64,000 bases of DNA, taken from the NCBI RefSeq assembly GCF_914767665.1, contig NC_059504.1, positions 2,854,501-2,918,500 on the forward strand, given 5' to 3'. Source of the DNA: Harmonia axyridis (Eukaryota; Arthropoda; Insecta; Coleoptera; Coccinellidae). The notes below the pieces were generated by a model. It ran no database searches and was not told the origin of the DNA. It saw only the letters and a program-made list of their open reading frames with translations. A program made the translations under genes and the position numbers. How positions within the stretch are numbered: position 1 is the first letter of the stretch; every line of letters starts with the position of its first letter. Below are positions 23,965 to 35,725 of this stretch, one piece after another.

Positions 23965-24100
23965 TATCGTCTAATACTCGTTGCAGAAGGCAATTCCTAC
24001 ACTCATGCGTTCCAAAACTCGCTCCTTCGTCGCTCGTTTTTGAATTTCGCATTCGTGTTGGAATAGGAGCCCATTCTGCAACTTGTTTTAGAATATACTA
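23965..24100. repeat. Hairpin element AATACTCG..GCAGAAGGC, copy 1
   Basis: A long imperfect palindrome of about 135 bases: the left arm runs AATACTCGTTGCAGAAGGC through CCAAAACTCGCT, a small loop around CCTTCG, and the right arm returns through CGCTCGTTTTTGAAT to ATTCTGCAACTTGTTTTA. Related palindromes lie at 48904-49025 and 56845-56925. Non-coding, MITE-like. Confidence 0.75.
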
Positions 24101-24130
24101 TTACAGAATGTCAAACTATAAGATTGACCA

Positions 24131-24718
24131 TAGAGTAATAAACATAGATAGAGGGAGTATACGCAATTTTTACATGTCCCCAACATGGTTAGATTACGTT
24201 GTCGGATTGTGATATATTTTCAAATCCACAATTTTACTATATCGTTATGAATGTATATTATATTGAATGAAATATATTTATTTGAGTGATTCCCGATTAA
24301 ATATGCAAATTGAATATTTAGAATCCGGTATTTTTCCTAATTGTCGAATTTATAATGAGCAGAATATTTATTATTTTCTGTATCTACCTGCTGAAATCCA
24401 AGGTTTGACAACTTTTGCTCTCCTAGTGACATCGGTTGTTTCACGTCGTTTGGCGCGCTTGAAGTTTGTTTTCTGAATTTCTGATGTATTTTGGTATTTA
24501 TTACAATATATTTTGAGTTAATATGAAACATTGATTCACTACGGATATAAGAAGTGCGTTCTTTGTGGAGAAACTCACGAATTGAGTGAATTATCGTATC
24601 ACTGATATGTTTTCATTTCCGCGCGCTTCATGTCAAATTTGATAGTTCATGTTGGGGACAAAATTTGCTTACTGAAAATGACATATGCTCCCTCTATCTA
24701 TGTTCATTACTTTTAGAG
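24131..24718. mobile_element. 588-bp element with about 60-bp terminal inverted repeats
   Basis: The left end (24131-24187) AGTAATAAACATAGATAGAG then GGAGTATA and GTCCCCAACATG is matched in reverse by 24647-24718. The interior has no transposase. This has the form of a MITE or other non-autonomous DNA transposon; no target duplication is obvious. Confidence 0.7.
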
Positions 24719-25176
24719 AATGACATACATAGTATCAATAAATAATTTGTCATTTAAAATACAATCGAAGAGCACTGATGTGAAGTCAGGAGCTTTTGGG
24801 CGCTCGCCATTCATGCGGCATTGGAGTCTACAGAATAGCACAATTTCGGGATCGATTTATGAGAGAAATAATAAGTTCATTTGTTTCCAAACTAGAGAGA
24901 AAATTGAAAATGGTGAGAAATGAAAAAAAAAACTCCTTCGTTACTGGTGTCATGAAAATGAAACAAAATTATTCTTCAGGCACTTTTTTCAGTAGAATCC
25001 AATGGTGTAATCATTCGTTTTTTATTGCAATCAGTTTTGAAGCTTGTGTTTATAACAAATAACATAAATTTTTCCCCTTTCAAAAAACATGATATGTATT
25101 ATGTATATACTTTTCTCATTAAACTTATTAAACATCGTCAAAAGTTTCAGTTTCACACGACAAATCAACTGGTGCC

Positions 25177-25388
25177 TATCTATGATAATCTGTTAATTTC
25201 AGGTAATTAAAATATTCATTAGCTACCAAAATCTCCGGATTTAACACTGTTAAATTTTTTCAACATTTTCGAATTGATAAATATGGTTCTTTAAATGTGA
25301 CCAGAAGAAAAAATCCGTGTTAAATCCGGTGATCTTGGTGGCCACCGAATATTTTGATTATCCTTTGTTCACAGATTATCATAGATAG
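25177..25388. mobile_element. 212-bp hairpin MITE-like element
   Basis: About 75-base arms: TATCTATGATAATCTGT then AAAATATTCATTAGCTACCA and CGGATTTAACAC on the left return in reverse complement on the right, leaving a central loop of about 60 bases. Non-coding. Confidence 0.7.
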
Positions 25389-25529
25389 ATTTGCTGTGTA
25401 AAAACTGTAAAACTGCAAGTTCTGATGACTTTTATAGTTTGGTGAGGAATTTATATATCATAATTTCGAAACTGAATGTAACAAAAAACAAATGTTGTCA
25501 CCTATATTGAAAAAATGTCTCTAGATTTT

Positions 25530-25640
25530 AGTTTTATGTTCATAACATCAGTAATGAAGAAGTTATGAGAAATTTTCATTTAATTTTCCAATTTTCTCTC
25601 AAAGCTTGAAAACAGTTGAATTTGTGACACCTGATACATG
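25530..25640 (+). repeat. Dispersed repeat with AGTTATGAGAA block
   Basis: Contains AAGTTATGAGAAATTTTCAT and CTTGAAAACAGTT. A second copy in the same orientation is at 52093-52200, where it abuts the truncated end of mariner derivative copy 5. Confidence 0.6.
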
Positions 25641-26320
25641 TATAATTCTGTTGAGGAATAAAGTCGAATTTCTAGAAAAAAATGTGTTTTTTCAGATAAA
25701 CCCGGAACTTATTGAAGGACATTTTATTTGTAATTCGCAGAAACTATATATTTCACCTTTTGAGGAATTTCCCTAACGATGTCTACTCATCTTGGAATCT
25801 TGTTGAGGAAAGGACTAAGGCGACCTTGTGATGATCGTAAATTTCAAGATCAATATATTCTCGTCTTCACTGAAGTAATATCAAATAGCTGTTATAGATA
25901 ATACTTTTGAAACTGAACCTATTAATAGTCTTCTCATCTGTAATTATCTGACCAGAATCTGCATTTTGCCTTTAGGCTCAAGGAAATGAGACAGTAGGTA
26001 TATTGGATTACCCTGAATTATGATTAGTTCTATTGCCATCTCTGATATCGATCAGGAAATATTTTTTCAACTGATTTGTTTTCGCAGAATACTTTGCCGA
26101 TGAAAAAAAATATTCTCAGAAGAGATCTGTGAGAAGATTCTTTTCCTGGATACTCCTCACCTTCAAATAACTAGTGTTCTTTCCAATTTTGACTACCTAT
26201 GTGTTACTGAAGTGGAAATAGTAAAATCTTATTTCCATTAGTATTATCTGATGTCATTTTGAATTAATTTTCGAATATGAATTGTTGTCAAATAGTATGT
26301 ATCTTTCTTTTTCAATTCAG

Positions 26321-27020
26321 AATTTATTGCAGAATGAAAAATGTCAAGGTGAAAATCATCTTCAAGAGTTAGACAAAATAAGATTCTTCGAAGCACATTA
26401 TAATATTTCGGCATTGGTCCTTCAAATCAATATAGGTAATGACCTTCGTGGGAGAATTGATCTGCAACTAATGAGGCGACGCATGATTGATGTTATTACT
26501 TAATAAAACTGTGTTCCTAAATGAATGTGAAAACGCTTGAAGCAATTCAAATCTCTAATCTCTTCAGATCGCTATATGATCAGAAATTTTCTAGATCTCA
26601 AATTGCATATGCTTATGATTATCTATGTTTTATTTTAGATGCTATGGTTGCAGTATATGTCTCAAAGAATACATTTACCATTTGCTGACTTAGTATTACT
26701 TCGACGAGTAACTAGTGCTTTGCTTGAAGAGGTTGAGGTACAAAGTGATCTAGTTAGAACAGAAATAGATCTTCTACAAGGTTTAAGTAATTGAGCTGAC
26801 AAGAGCTTATAACAATGGGAATAAAAAGAAGGAAATGCATATTAGAAATTGGCTTTTTCGAATCGATTTATAAATTTCTGGTCAATATAAAGATTAGATC
26901 TTTGGTGTCCCAACGATATTGAAATTTGAATTCTAGATGATTTTTTTATTCAAATTAATTATTTTAGAACAAGGAGATTTAGCGAAGTACTTTGGTTCAA
27001 ATGCCAAATTGAATTTATAA
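26321..27020 (+). CDS. Unrecognised gene, 3' three exons
   Basis: Three open blocks join in phase: 26321-26491 (57 codons), 26639-26780 and 26968-27020, ending at TAA 27018-27020. Acceptors TTCAATTCAG, TATTTTAG and TATTTTAG are good; the first donor (GTTATT) is weak and the second is GTTTAA. The predicted end is helical and charged: NLLQNEKCQGENHLQELD.., FFEAHYNISALVLQINIGND.., MLWLQYMSQRIHLPFADLVL.., LLEEVEVQSDLVRTEIDLLQ, EQGDLAKYFGSNAKLNL. I do not recognise the family and suggest no function. Upstream at about 25696-25845 two short open pieces (ELIEGHFICNSQKLYISPF, then NDVYSSWNLVEERTKA) offset by one base may be a further exon with a frameshift, so this may be a decaying gene or the visible end of a longer one. 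AATAAA is near 27157. Confidence 0.45.
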
Positions 27021-27535
27021 AATGCACCAATTGCAAACCATCGTGGCTAGAAATTTGATATAAATTTAATATTATTTAACATATTTATTTAACAGCTATT
27101 GCAATTCATCATTTGGATTGTCAATATAGAGTAAAGAATAGGATAGAGCTACTAAAATAAATGATTTTTTTTGTAAAACTTTGATAAGGAACTTTTTTAT
27201 TCATTTTCATTTCATTTTCAATAGTTTGTGTATGACATAATACAATGGATTTTGGCATAAAAATCATTCGTAGCACCACAATTCAACTATGATCTATGAA
27301 TTTTGAAGGCTGAAAATTAAGTTTGTTTCATAATTGAGTTATATCTTTTATATAATTCTTGAATGATCTAACATGCAATTTTTCAACAATTTTAAATTCA
27401 GTAAAACAATCGAAAATAGATAAAAAGCTACAAATTTATTTCCTCACCCTATACATACATACGAAACGATACGATAATTATTTACGAATCAGAACTCAAG
27501 TGATATAGTTAAGCAAATGAAGAAACTTTCATATT

Positions 27536-27714
27536 TCAAAAAAGCACAAAGTTGAAACACTTAATGGACATAGACGTAACGGTAATAATAATCACTATTG
27601 GATCCAACAAAGAAATGAAAATGAAAGTAATCACGATAACTCCTTTGGGCCATAAAAAAAAAAACTAGTGGAAACAGGTAGGTATGGAGAATGTATCACA
27701 CTTACCAGTTTCAT
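27536..27714 (-). CDS. Possible tiny secreted-protein gene (minus strand)
   Basis: On the minus strand, TATATAAAGG (27759-27768) is followed about 45 bases later by ATGAAACTG and a strong donor GTAAGTGTG, the typical start (M-K-L, then intron) of insect cuticle-type genes. A CTAG acceptor only 41 bases on would open a hydrophobic 42-codon frame to TGA at 27536, total 45 residues. The intron would be very short and the exon begins with an 11-base T run, so the second exon is doubtful; another frame encodes a Tyr/His-rich peptide (SDYYYRYVYVH). The promoter and first exon are more credible than the product. It may be a gene remnant. Confidence 0.3.
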
Positions 27715-28034
27715 GTTTGGATGATTCAACGACTGTTATTCCGTCAAGAGTGTGACAACCTTTATATATGATCATCTTCCGATCCCCACATCTTCTGGTA
27801 AATCTGCAAATCAGATTTGTTGATGGTTCCGATTATATCCATAATAACTGGCCCAAAATACAGGGTGTTCTACAAGCTCTATGGCAAACTTTGACAGATG
27901 GTATTTGGGCTCATTCTGAACTTTTTTCCTATGAACATAGGTCCAATACGATTCAGTCTAGAAGTTACAAAATTTGAAGTAATTGATATTAATTGATTTT
28001 AATTAAAAGTAGGCCATTTAAAGAAAACACAGTT

Positions 28035-29275
28035 GATTTTACAAATAGAATTTTGTCGATGGGTAACTTCGACGAACATTCACAAAATAATAGATTTATT
28101 TCGCTTGTCATACGATCTGAGGTGGCTTGTTTCCTATAAGGATGATATCATCAAGAATCATAATGAAAATGTATGAGCACTGCAAAATTTATAAGCCATT
28201 GGACCAAGACGTTATCAGCAACTTTTTAGTGTCGAAGTTTGATGAATGGGTAGGTCAAGGGGGACTAATGCCATGACCACCTTATTCACCGGATCTCAAT
28301 CCGTTATAAATGGTGTTTTTTTTAGGGCTAAACTTTAAATTGCAATAAAACAACGATGGATTATTCGATTGACATGAATTTTATTTATCCGCAAGATAAT
28401 CTTCGGGCATTACATTTTAAATATGATTTCTGGCATATGACCGCCACGGCTGGCTCGGATGTAGTCCAATCTGGACGTCCAATTTTCGATGACTTTTTCC
28501 AACATTTGTGGCCGTATATCGGCAATAACACGGCGAATGTTGTCTTCCAAATAGTCCAGGGTTTGCGGCTTTTCCGCATAGACCAATGACTTTACATAGC
28601 CCCACAGAAAGTAGTATAGCAGTGTTAAATCACAAGATCTTGGAGGCCAATTCACAGGTCTAAAACGTGAAATTAGGCGGTCACCAAACTTTCAATAAAA
28701 CGATTGTGGCACGAGCTGTGTGACATATTGCGCCGTCTTTTTGGAACCAGAGCTCCTGGACATCTTGGTTGTTCAATTCAGGAATGAAAAAGTTAGTAGT
28801 CATGGCTCTATACCGATCACCATTGACTGTAACGTTCTGGCCATCATCGTTTTTGAAGAAGTACGTACCAATGATTCCACCAGCCCATAAAGTGCACCAA
28901 ACAGTCAGTTTTTCTGGATGTCACGGTGTTTCGACATACACTTGAGGATTAGCTTCACTCCAAATGCGGCAGTTTTGTTTGTTGACGTAGCCATTCAACC
29001 AGAAGTGCGCTTCATCTCTAAACAAAATAAAATGGACGTAGTGCGCGATACGTATTCCGCACAGAACCATTATTTTCGAAATGAAATTGCACTATTTGCA
29101 AGCGTTGTCCAGGCGTGAGTCTATTCGTGTTGAATTGCCAAACCAAACTTAGAATGAATCACTTGACAGCTGTTAAATCGGTCGCCATCTTGAACAGTAA
29201 TGCCAACTTAAAGTTATATACCTCGAAAAAAACACCCTATATTTCAATTTATGGCGACATATTTTCAACAGGATG
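28035..29275 (+). mobile_element. Older mariner-type transposase relic split by copy 4
   Basis: Plus-strand remains just left of copy 4 read FDEWVGQGGLMP, a stop, then PPYSPDLNPL, the third-aspartate region of a Tc1/mariner transposase. The reading frame resumes right after copy 4 (from 29240) as YFNLWRHIF, where family members have DFYLWG. Removing copy 4 with one TA joins the two in frame. Upstream (28035 onward) the match is weak and broken. Confidence 0.65.
28309..29239 (-). mobile_element. DD41D-type mariner deletion derivative, copy 4
   Basis: Minus-strand copy with both inverted ends (TGGTGTTTTTTTTAGGG and AAAAAAACACCCTA) and TA on each side. It has the same internal deletion junction as the other copies. 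Catalytic-part frames are open in 28410-28655 but shifted near 28690, where six bases are missing, and the third-aspartate motif reads LTLLYYFLWG, losing the residue. Non-autonomous. Confidence 0.88.
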
Positions 29276-30125
29276 GAGTCATTTATTATAAAGTCCTTAT
29301 AAGTAACGATATAGCTTGAGTGTTCCTCTATAATTGGGACATTTTTCAGTTTATCGACCATAATTGGCATTTTTAGGAGCCCTTGAGCGCTCGTTCGTTC
29401 ATGCGCCTATTGCATCTTTGGATACCTTATATACACTTATGTGACGCAATTTGTGATCGAATGAACGAGCGATCAAAAGCTCTTTCAAGACATTTTTTTC
29501 GATATTGTTCATGAATTTTCTATGGTTCTGGCGCGGTTATTGACTCGAAATTTGTATGAAGTTTGAAATAGTCTATTTATACACGCACAATCTCTATCGG
29601 ATGGAATCTGTGATCACGGAAATATTGGGTGTTTCTTCTCCAATATGTTCCTTGATTGTTCTATGGTATATTTTCTGTGGTGCTGGGGATGTGATCAGCT
29701 TGAAATTTTTCACGATGCTCGATATTGTGATTACATATGAATACTCAAAATGTCAACTACGTCGGCTCTTGGGGTTACGGAAATATAACGAGATATTTTT
29801 TCGATATTCTTCTTGAATTTTCTATGGTTCTGATTGAGTGATCCCCATGAAATTTTGCATGATGCTTCAAATTATCATTTTCCATCCAAATACAAAGTTT
29901 ATGTCCGATCGAATCAGCAGCCTTCAAATTAACAGGAGCACAGAAATCTCGAACTACTGGTCAGATTTCCTCCCATTAATTATCTCAACCACGGCGTTCT
30001 AGATTCGAATCTATGCTGAAAATTTCATGATTCTATGTCCTTCCGTTTGAAAGTTATATACGGCCAAACAGACAGACAGAATCGAATTTGAGGATGAGTG
30101 CAATGTGCATCATCAGATACTCTAA
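29276..30125. repeat. Dispersed repeat block with hairpin and CAGACAGACAG end
   Basis: At 29380-29490 two arms around GAGCGCTCGTTCGTTCAT and GAATGAACGAGCGATC pair. Beyond it, TTCATGAATTTTCTATGGTT (29510-) and TTCTTGAATTTTCTATGGTT (29808-) repeat 300 bases apart, and the block ends near GGCCAAACAGACAGACAGAA (30062-30081). The stretch at 47850-48130 is similar in order. Non-coding. Confidence 0.5.
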
Positions 30126-31044
30126 CCTTATTATTTGAGACCATGCCCAGTTCAAAATTCTTGTTCTTTACAGTCGAATCTGAAGAAATTAACTGTCAAA
30201 ACAGTTCAGCTCTTTGAGTGGATAAAAATTCAAATGGCTTAGTATTCAAGTGCCCATCTCTATGGAATTAGCAAAATGCCAACATTCAAGAGCATTCACA
30301 GTGTATGAAGTCCTCTAGAATTAAACAAATCGATGATTAGTTATATTTGGATAATATAACGAAATGATCGACAAGTAACTATTCAAATAAAATAACACAG
30401 TAGGTAAGTGCTATTTCATCAGTTGCAGTAGCAGACTTGAATGCTCTCAAACTTCAAACTACAAATCATTTCGATTTACAATCTCTTTGCTTCTCTAGAT
30501 TAACAAGCGTGAAACCTAATAAGGATCTTTCTGTGGTGGGTGTATTTCTAAATTTTTTCAGCATCACGATCGGCAGTCGAAAATTCTATGAAATTTGATA
30601 TGAAGAGCAAATAGTTGTTGATTCGAGGTAAATATTTGTTGTTTCTTATTTCAATGATTTAACTGGAAGCGTCTTTAACACAAATATATTATTCAATGAT
30701 ATGTTGCAATCTTCTATAAAGTACGTTTCAAATTGTATTATAAGAATATAAGTCTCAATTTCCAGACTACCATATATTTCCTGAGAAATATTTCAAATCA
30801 TAAAAAAACCTCAAAAAAGAATAAGCGGTATATAAAATTGTATAATGTTAAATTTATTATATCAATTTTACTCGTGTCAATGACCATAAGTGTTGAGACA
30901 CGTAAATTAAATGAATAAATAAATAATTTTATGTTGATTTTTTCTGTTTTATTGAAAAATAACTTTAACTTATTTTCAATTAATTTTTTTCAAACAATTC
31001 TTCTTGTTGTTCTGTTGAAGATATAGATATTATCTTATTATTTC
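30126..31044. other. Intergenic DNA, no supported gene
   Basis: A short frame ending VKFIISILLVSMTISVETRK before a stop at 30916-30918 resembles a secretory signal, but it has no own ATG in a good context and no clear splice partner, so I do not call a gene. Confidence 0.35.
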
Positions 31045-31140
31045 TAAAAAAAAAGATCGGGAGTCCTTGAAGATTTTTTCTCTAAGTCTTATAGTTTTCA
31101 AGATGCTCTGAGTAAATATTGAATTTGGGACACCCTGTAC
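31045..31140. repeat. Single-arm copy of the fold-back family
   Basis: AAAAAAAAAGATCGGGAGTCCTTGAAG.. followed by CTCTAAGTCTTATAG matches the right arm of the element at 2821-3519, and ends in GGGACACCCTGTAC. Confidence 0.65.
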
Positions 31141-31749
31141 ATGTTAAGATTAGTTCCATACGTGTAATATTTTGATTTCAAACGAATCATTTATTCAAAT
31201 TAAGGAAAATTGGAAGACTGGAATTACTTCGATTGTCGTACAGGTTTCAAACAACTGAACTTTGGATGTATTTGACCTGATGATACAGGAAGAATGCATA
31301 TGCAGTATCATTATGCGGTATAATGCCATTATGCAAGAATATTTAACAGAATAAATGAGTTGTATCAGATGATCGAGAGGTTATTTCTGGGTTCACCTTA
31401 TTAGGTAAACCCTTATGAGATATTTCAAGTTCTTAGAGGATTGCAAATAGTGCAAATTGTACTTAACTTTTAAGAAACCATACTCTGGTCCATAAAATAT
31501 TTGATTTTTTGTGTATTTCATGGAGTTTTCACCTGCTCTGATCTGAAGATGACAAGACAATATTGTTTTCGAAATGGCAAACAAAAATTTGAAGGAATAG
31601 AATAGACGAGTTAGTATGAATTTGACAAAACTAAAAGACCCTTCAGTTTGACGATTTTGGCGATACTGGTAGACATTTTTAGCAGTCGATTCGAAAATTT
31701 GCATGATTTTTTATCAACATAGCAGTTGGAGACTGCAGAACTTCATATG

Positions 31750-33304
31750 CAGGGTGATTCACCGGGATTGGCTATTAGACGTTTATGGAAAACTAAACAT
31801 AATTTTGAGCTGGAAAATTTGCATATTGGGGTTTGAAAAAATGATTTTTCTGCCTAAAATATTTTCAAATCTCTACAACTGCCGGTTATACCGGAAACCG
31901 ACTACTACTTCCTTATTTCGAATGGCACACTCAGTATATTATTGCATCTTCAGATAGCTTTTTTAACGGCAGTTTCGACAATTTGCCCCACCTTGGTTAG
32001 AAACTCAACGATTCATGAGTTGGGATTCGTATGAAAAAAATGTTGGCGATAAGGACACATTTTTTTCGAATTTTTATGCAGAAAAAATTTTTTTCGAAAA
32101 ATTGTTTTTCTTTTTCGATTCGGCAAATACGTAATATTATAAGACTGTTTGCGGTTTGGACCAAAAATGTACATGGTGTTCACAAGAAGATCATGAACTT
32201 GGACAACTCAAATTCATCAAAACTCAAGATTTTTAAATTAGAACCTATATTTTTTATTATTTAAGTCGATTCTACGTACAAAAATGGTGGGGGTTACTTA
32301 AGCAAAACCTTACCTTAAATGAATACTCTAAGAGTTATCGAGGAAGAACCTTAAATGAGGAAAATGCGCAATTCCTCACCTCACTGAAGAAACTAAAATT
32401 CGATGTTTCGATAACTAAATTTGACATTTCATGAATTATAATTAATTTTTCTTAGGGATTGTAGAGAAATCCATAAACCAATACAATTTTCAATTACGAA
32501 TAATTCATTACAATTCTTGAAATATCAAATTTAGTTATGGAAACATCGAATTTCAGTTTCTTTCTGTGTTTTCCGGAAGTCACAGACTACTTCACACAGA
32601 TATAAATTGCGGTTTTTTTCTCATTTGAAGTTTTTCCTCGATAACTCTTAAAGTATTCATTTTAGTTATAGGGTTTGCTTAAGTAACTCCCACTATTTTT
32701 GTACGTAGAATCGACTGAAGTAATAAAGAATATAGGTTCTAATTTGAAAATTTTGAGTTCGATAAATTTGAGTTGTCCAACTTCATGAGCTTCTGATGAA
32801 TACCCTGTACAGAGTGGGCAAATTTCGATGTTTTAGCACTACAACTTTCAAACAAGAGAAGATAGACAAAATCTGATACCCCATTCTCGGTCTCTTTTTC
32901 TGAGAAACTAACAAGGGTAGTATTCATTTTTGGCCTCTTTCGTTTGTTTTCGAGTTATAAGCGAAAATTGGAAAAATGGCGATATCGAAAAACATTTATA
33001 TCTCCACTAATACTGACGATAGAGCTCTGAAATTAAAACATTATACAGGCACTTTTTTACGTAGAATCCAGTGGCGTGCTCGTATTTTCAGAAGGGTTTT
33101 TAATTACGAAGCTATGACCCAAAATTATGTTTTTTCAAATGGGAACATTAGATTTCTGTGCGATTTTTTGAAAGCTGATTTCAAAAATATATGACATATA
33201 TGATTATCTTAGGGATGAAGATCATTGTCTCAAACCCCAACATGAAAATTTTCAGCACAAAATTACGATTAGTTTTCCATAAACGTCTAATAGGTCATCC
33301 TGGT
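31750..33304. mobile_element. 1.55-kb giant palindrome (fold-back element)
   Basis: The left half (31750 to about 32440) and right half (about 32500 to 33304) are inverted copies along most of their length. Paired landmarks: CTATTAGACGTTTATGGAAA at both tips, TTGGACAACTCAAATT, GATTCTACGTACAAAAAT, GAGTTATCGAGGAA and ATTCGATGTTTC. Each arm is about 700-750 bases and the spacer is short. No transposase frame is visible. A partial relative of one arm (TAGAATCCA with a nearby cacttttttc) occurs near 24975. It ends about 70 bases before the satellite array. Confidence 0.8.
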
Positions 33305-35725
33305 GTATGTATAATACTTACAAATATGCAGGTAGACTTAGATTACCGCCAATAACACTGCAAATAAGAGGAACTGGTGAGGTATGGAAAATTTTACGAA
33401 AATTTTCGGACAAAAAATTTTTCAGGTAAGACAGGAATTCGGCTAATCAGAGATCGTCAATTATGGCACCGCTCACCGATTCTTCGTAGAGCTCCCGGTT
33501 TTGGGGGAATTTGGACACGAAATTTGGGAAAAAATTGAATTTGCCTCTAAAAATCGTTATATATCCTGAATTATTCGTCATAGATCCCTCAAATAAAAAC
33601 GTTTTCAAACTTCAAGTTCCGCTCTAAAACATAGTGGAGTTTCAAGTGCGTAGCCCATGGCCAGAAGAAGTGGCAGCTTCGGGAAAATTATCAATTTTTT
33701 CTTTGAAAGTTTCATATTTTTTACTATAATTTATGAAATAATGTACTGACCGCACAACTGCAAGCATTTTCGTAATCTACATAGTCGAATCAATCAATAA
33801 AGTGACACAATATATCCATGAAAGAACTTTTATTTTTCAAAAAATTTTTAAGGGTCAGGTATAGAAAATTTTACGACAATTTTTGGACGAAAAATTTTTC
33901 AGGTGAGATCGAAATTCGGCTAATCAGAGATCGTAAATTATGGCATCGCTCACCAATTCTTCGTAGAACTTCCGGTTTTGGGGGAATTTGAACTCGAAAT
34001 TTGGGAAAAAATTGAATTTGCCTCTAAAAATCGTTATATCTCCTGAATTATTCGTCACAGATCCCTCAAATAAAAACGTTTTGAAACTTCAAGTTCCGCT
34101 CTGAAACATAGTGGAGTTTCAAGTGCGTAGCCTATGGCCAGAAGAAGTGGCAGCTTCGGGAAAATTATCAATTTTTTCCTTGAAAGTTTCAGATTTTTGC
34201 CTATAATTTATGAAATAATGTACTGACCGCCCAACTGCAAACATTTTCGTAATCTACATAGTCGAATCAATCAATAAAATGATACAATATTCCCATGAAA
34301 GAACTTTTATTTTTCAAAAAATTTTTAAGGGTCAGGTATAGAAAATTTTACGAAAATTTTTGGACAAAAAATTTATCAGGTGAGATCGAAATTCGGCTAA
34401 TCAGAAATCGTAAATTATGGCATCGCTCACCGATTCTTCGTAGAGCTCCCGGTTTTGGGGGAATTTGAACTCGAAATTTGGGAAAAAATTGAATTTGCCT
34501 CTAAAAATCGTTATATCTCCTGAATTATTCGTCACAGACCCCTCAAATGAAGACGTTTTCAAACTTCAAGTTCCGCTCTAAAACATAGTGGAGTTTCAAG
34601 TGCGTAGCCCATGTCCAGAAGAAGTGGCAGCTTCGGGAAAATTATCAATTTTTTCTTTGAAAGTTTCAGATTTTTGCCTATAATTCATGAAATAATGTAC
34701 TGACCACCCAACTGCAGGCATTTTCGTAATCTACATAGTCGAATCAATCAATAAAATGATACAATATTCCCATGAAAGAACTTTCATTTTTCAAAAAATT
34801 TTTAAGGGTCAGGTATAGAAAATTTTACGAAAATCTTTGGACAAAAAATTTTTCGGGTGAGATCGAAATTCGGCTAATCAGAGATCGTAAATTATGGCAT
34901 CGCTCACCGATTCTTCGTAGAGCTCCCAGTTTTGGGGGAATTTGAACTCGAAATTTGGGAAAAAATTGAATTTGCCTCTAAAAATCGTTATATCTCCTGA
35001 ATTATTCGTCACAGACCCCTCAAATAAAAACGTTTTCAAACTTCAAGTTCCGCTCTAAAACATAGTGGAGTTTCAAGTGCGTAGCCCATGTCCAGAAGAA
35101 GTGGCAGCTTCGGGAAAATTATCAATTTTTTCCTTGAAAGTTTCAGATTTTTGCCTATAATTTATGAAATAATGTACTGACCGCCCAACTGCAAACATTT
35201 TCGTAATCTACATAGTCGAATCAATCAATAAAATGATACAATATTCCCATGAAAGAACTTTTATTTTTCAAAACATTTTTAAGGGTCAGGTATAGAAAAT
35301 TTTAAGAAAATTTTTGGACAAAAAATTTATCAGGTGAGATCGAAATTCGGCTAATCAGAAATCGTAAATTATGGCATCGCTCACCGATTCTTCGTAGAGC
35401 TCCCGGTTTTGGGGGAATTTGAACTCGAAATTTGGGAAAAAATTGAATTTGCCTCTAAAAATCGTTATATCTCCTGAATTATTCGTCACAGACCCCTCAA
35501 ATAAAAACGTTTTCAAACTTCAAGTTCCGCTCTAAAACATAGTGGAGTTTCAATAGCGTAGCCCATGTCCAGAAGAAGTGGCAGCTTCGGGAAAATTATC
35601 AATTTTTTCTTTGAAAGATTCAGATTTTTGCCTATAATTTATGAAATAATGTATTGACCGCCCAACTGCAAGCATTTTCGTAATCTACATAGTCGAATCA
35701 ATCAATAAAATGACACAATATCCCC

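Noticed and set aside
30733..30918. Short secreted peptide ending ISVETRKLNE
   Set aside because: The hydrophobic part has no suitable ATG and no splice partner I can support; the sequence is extremely AT-rich.
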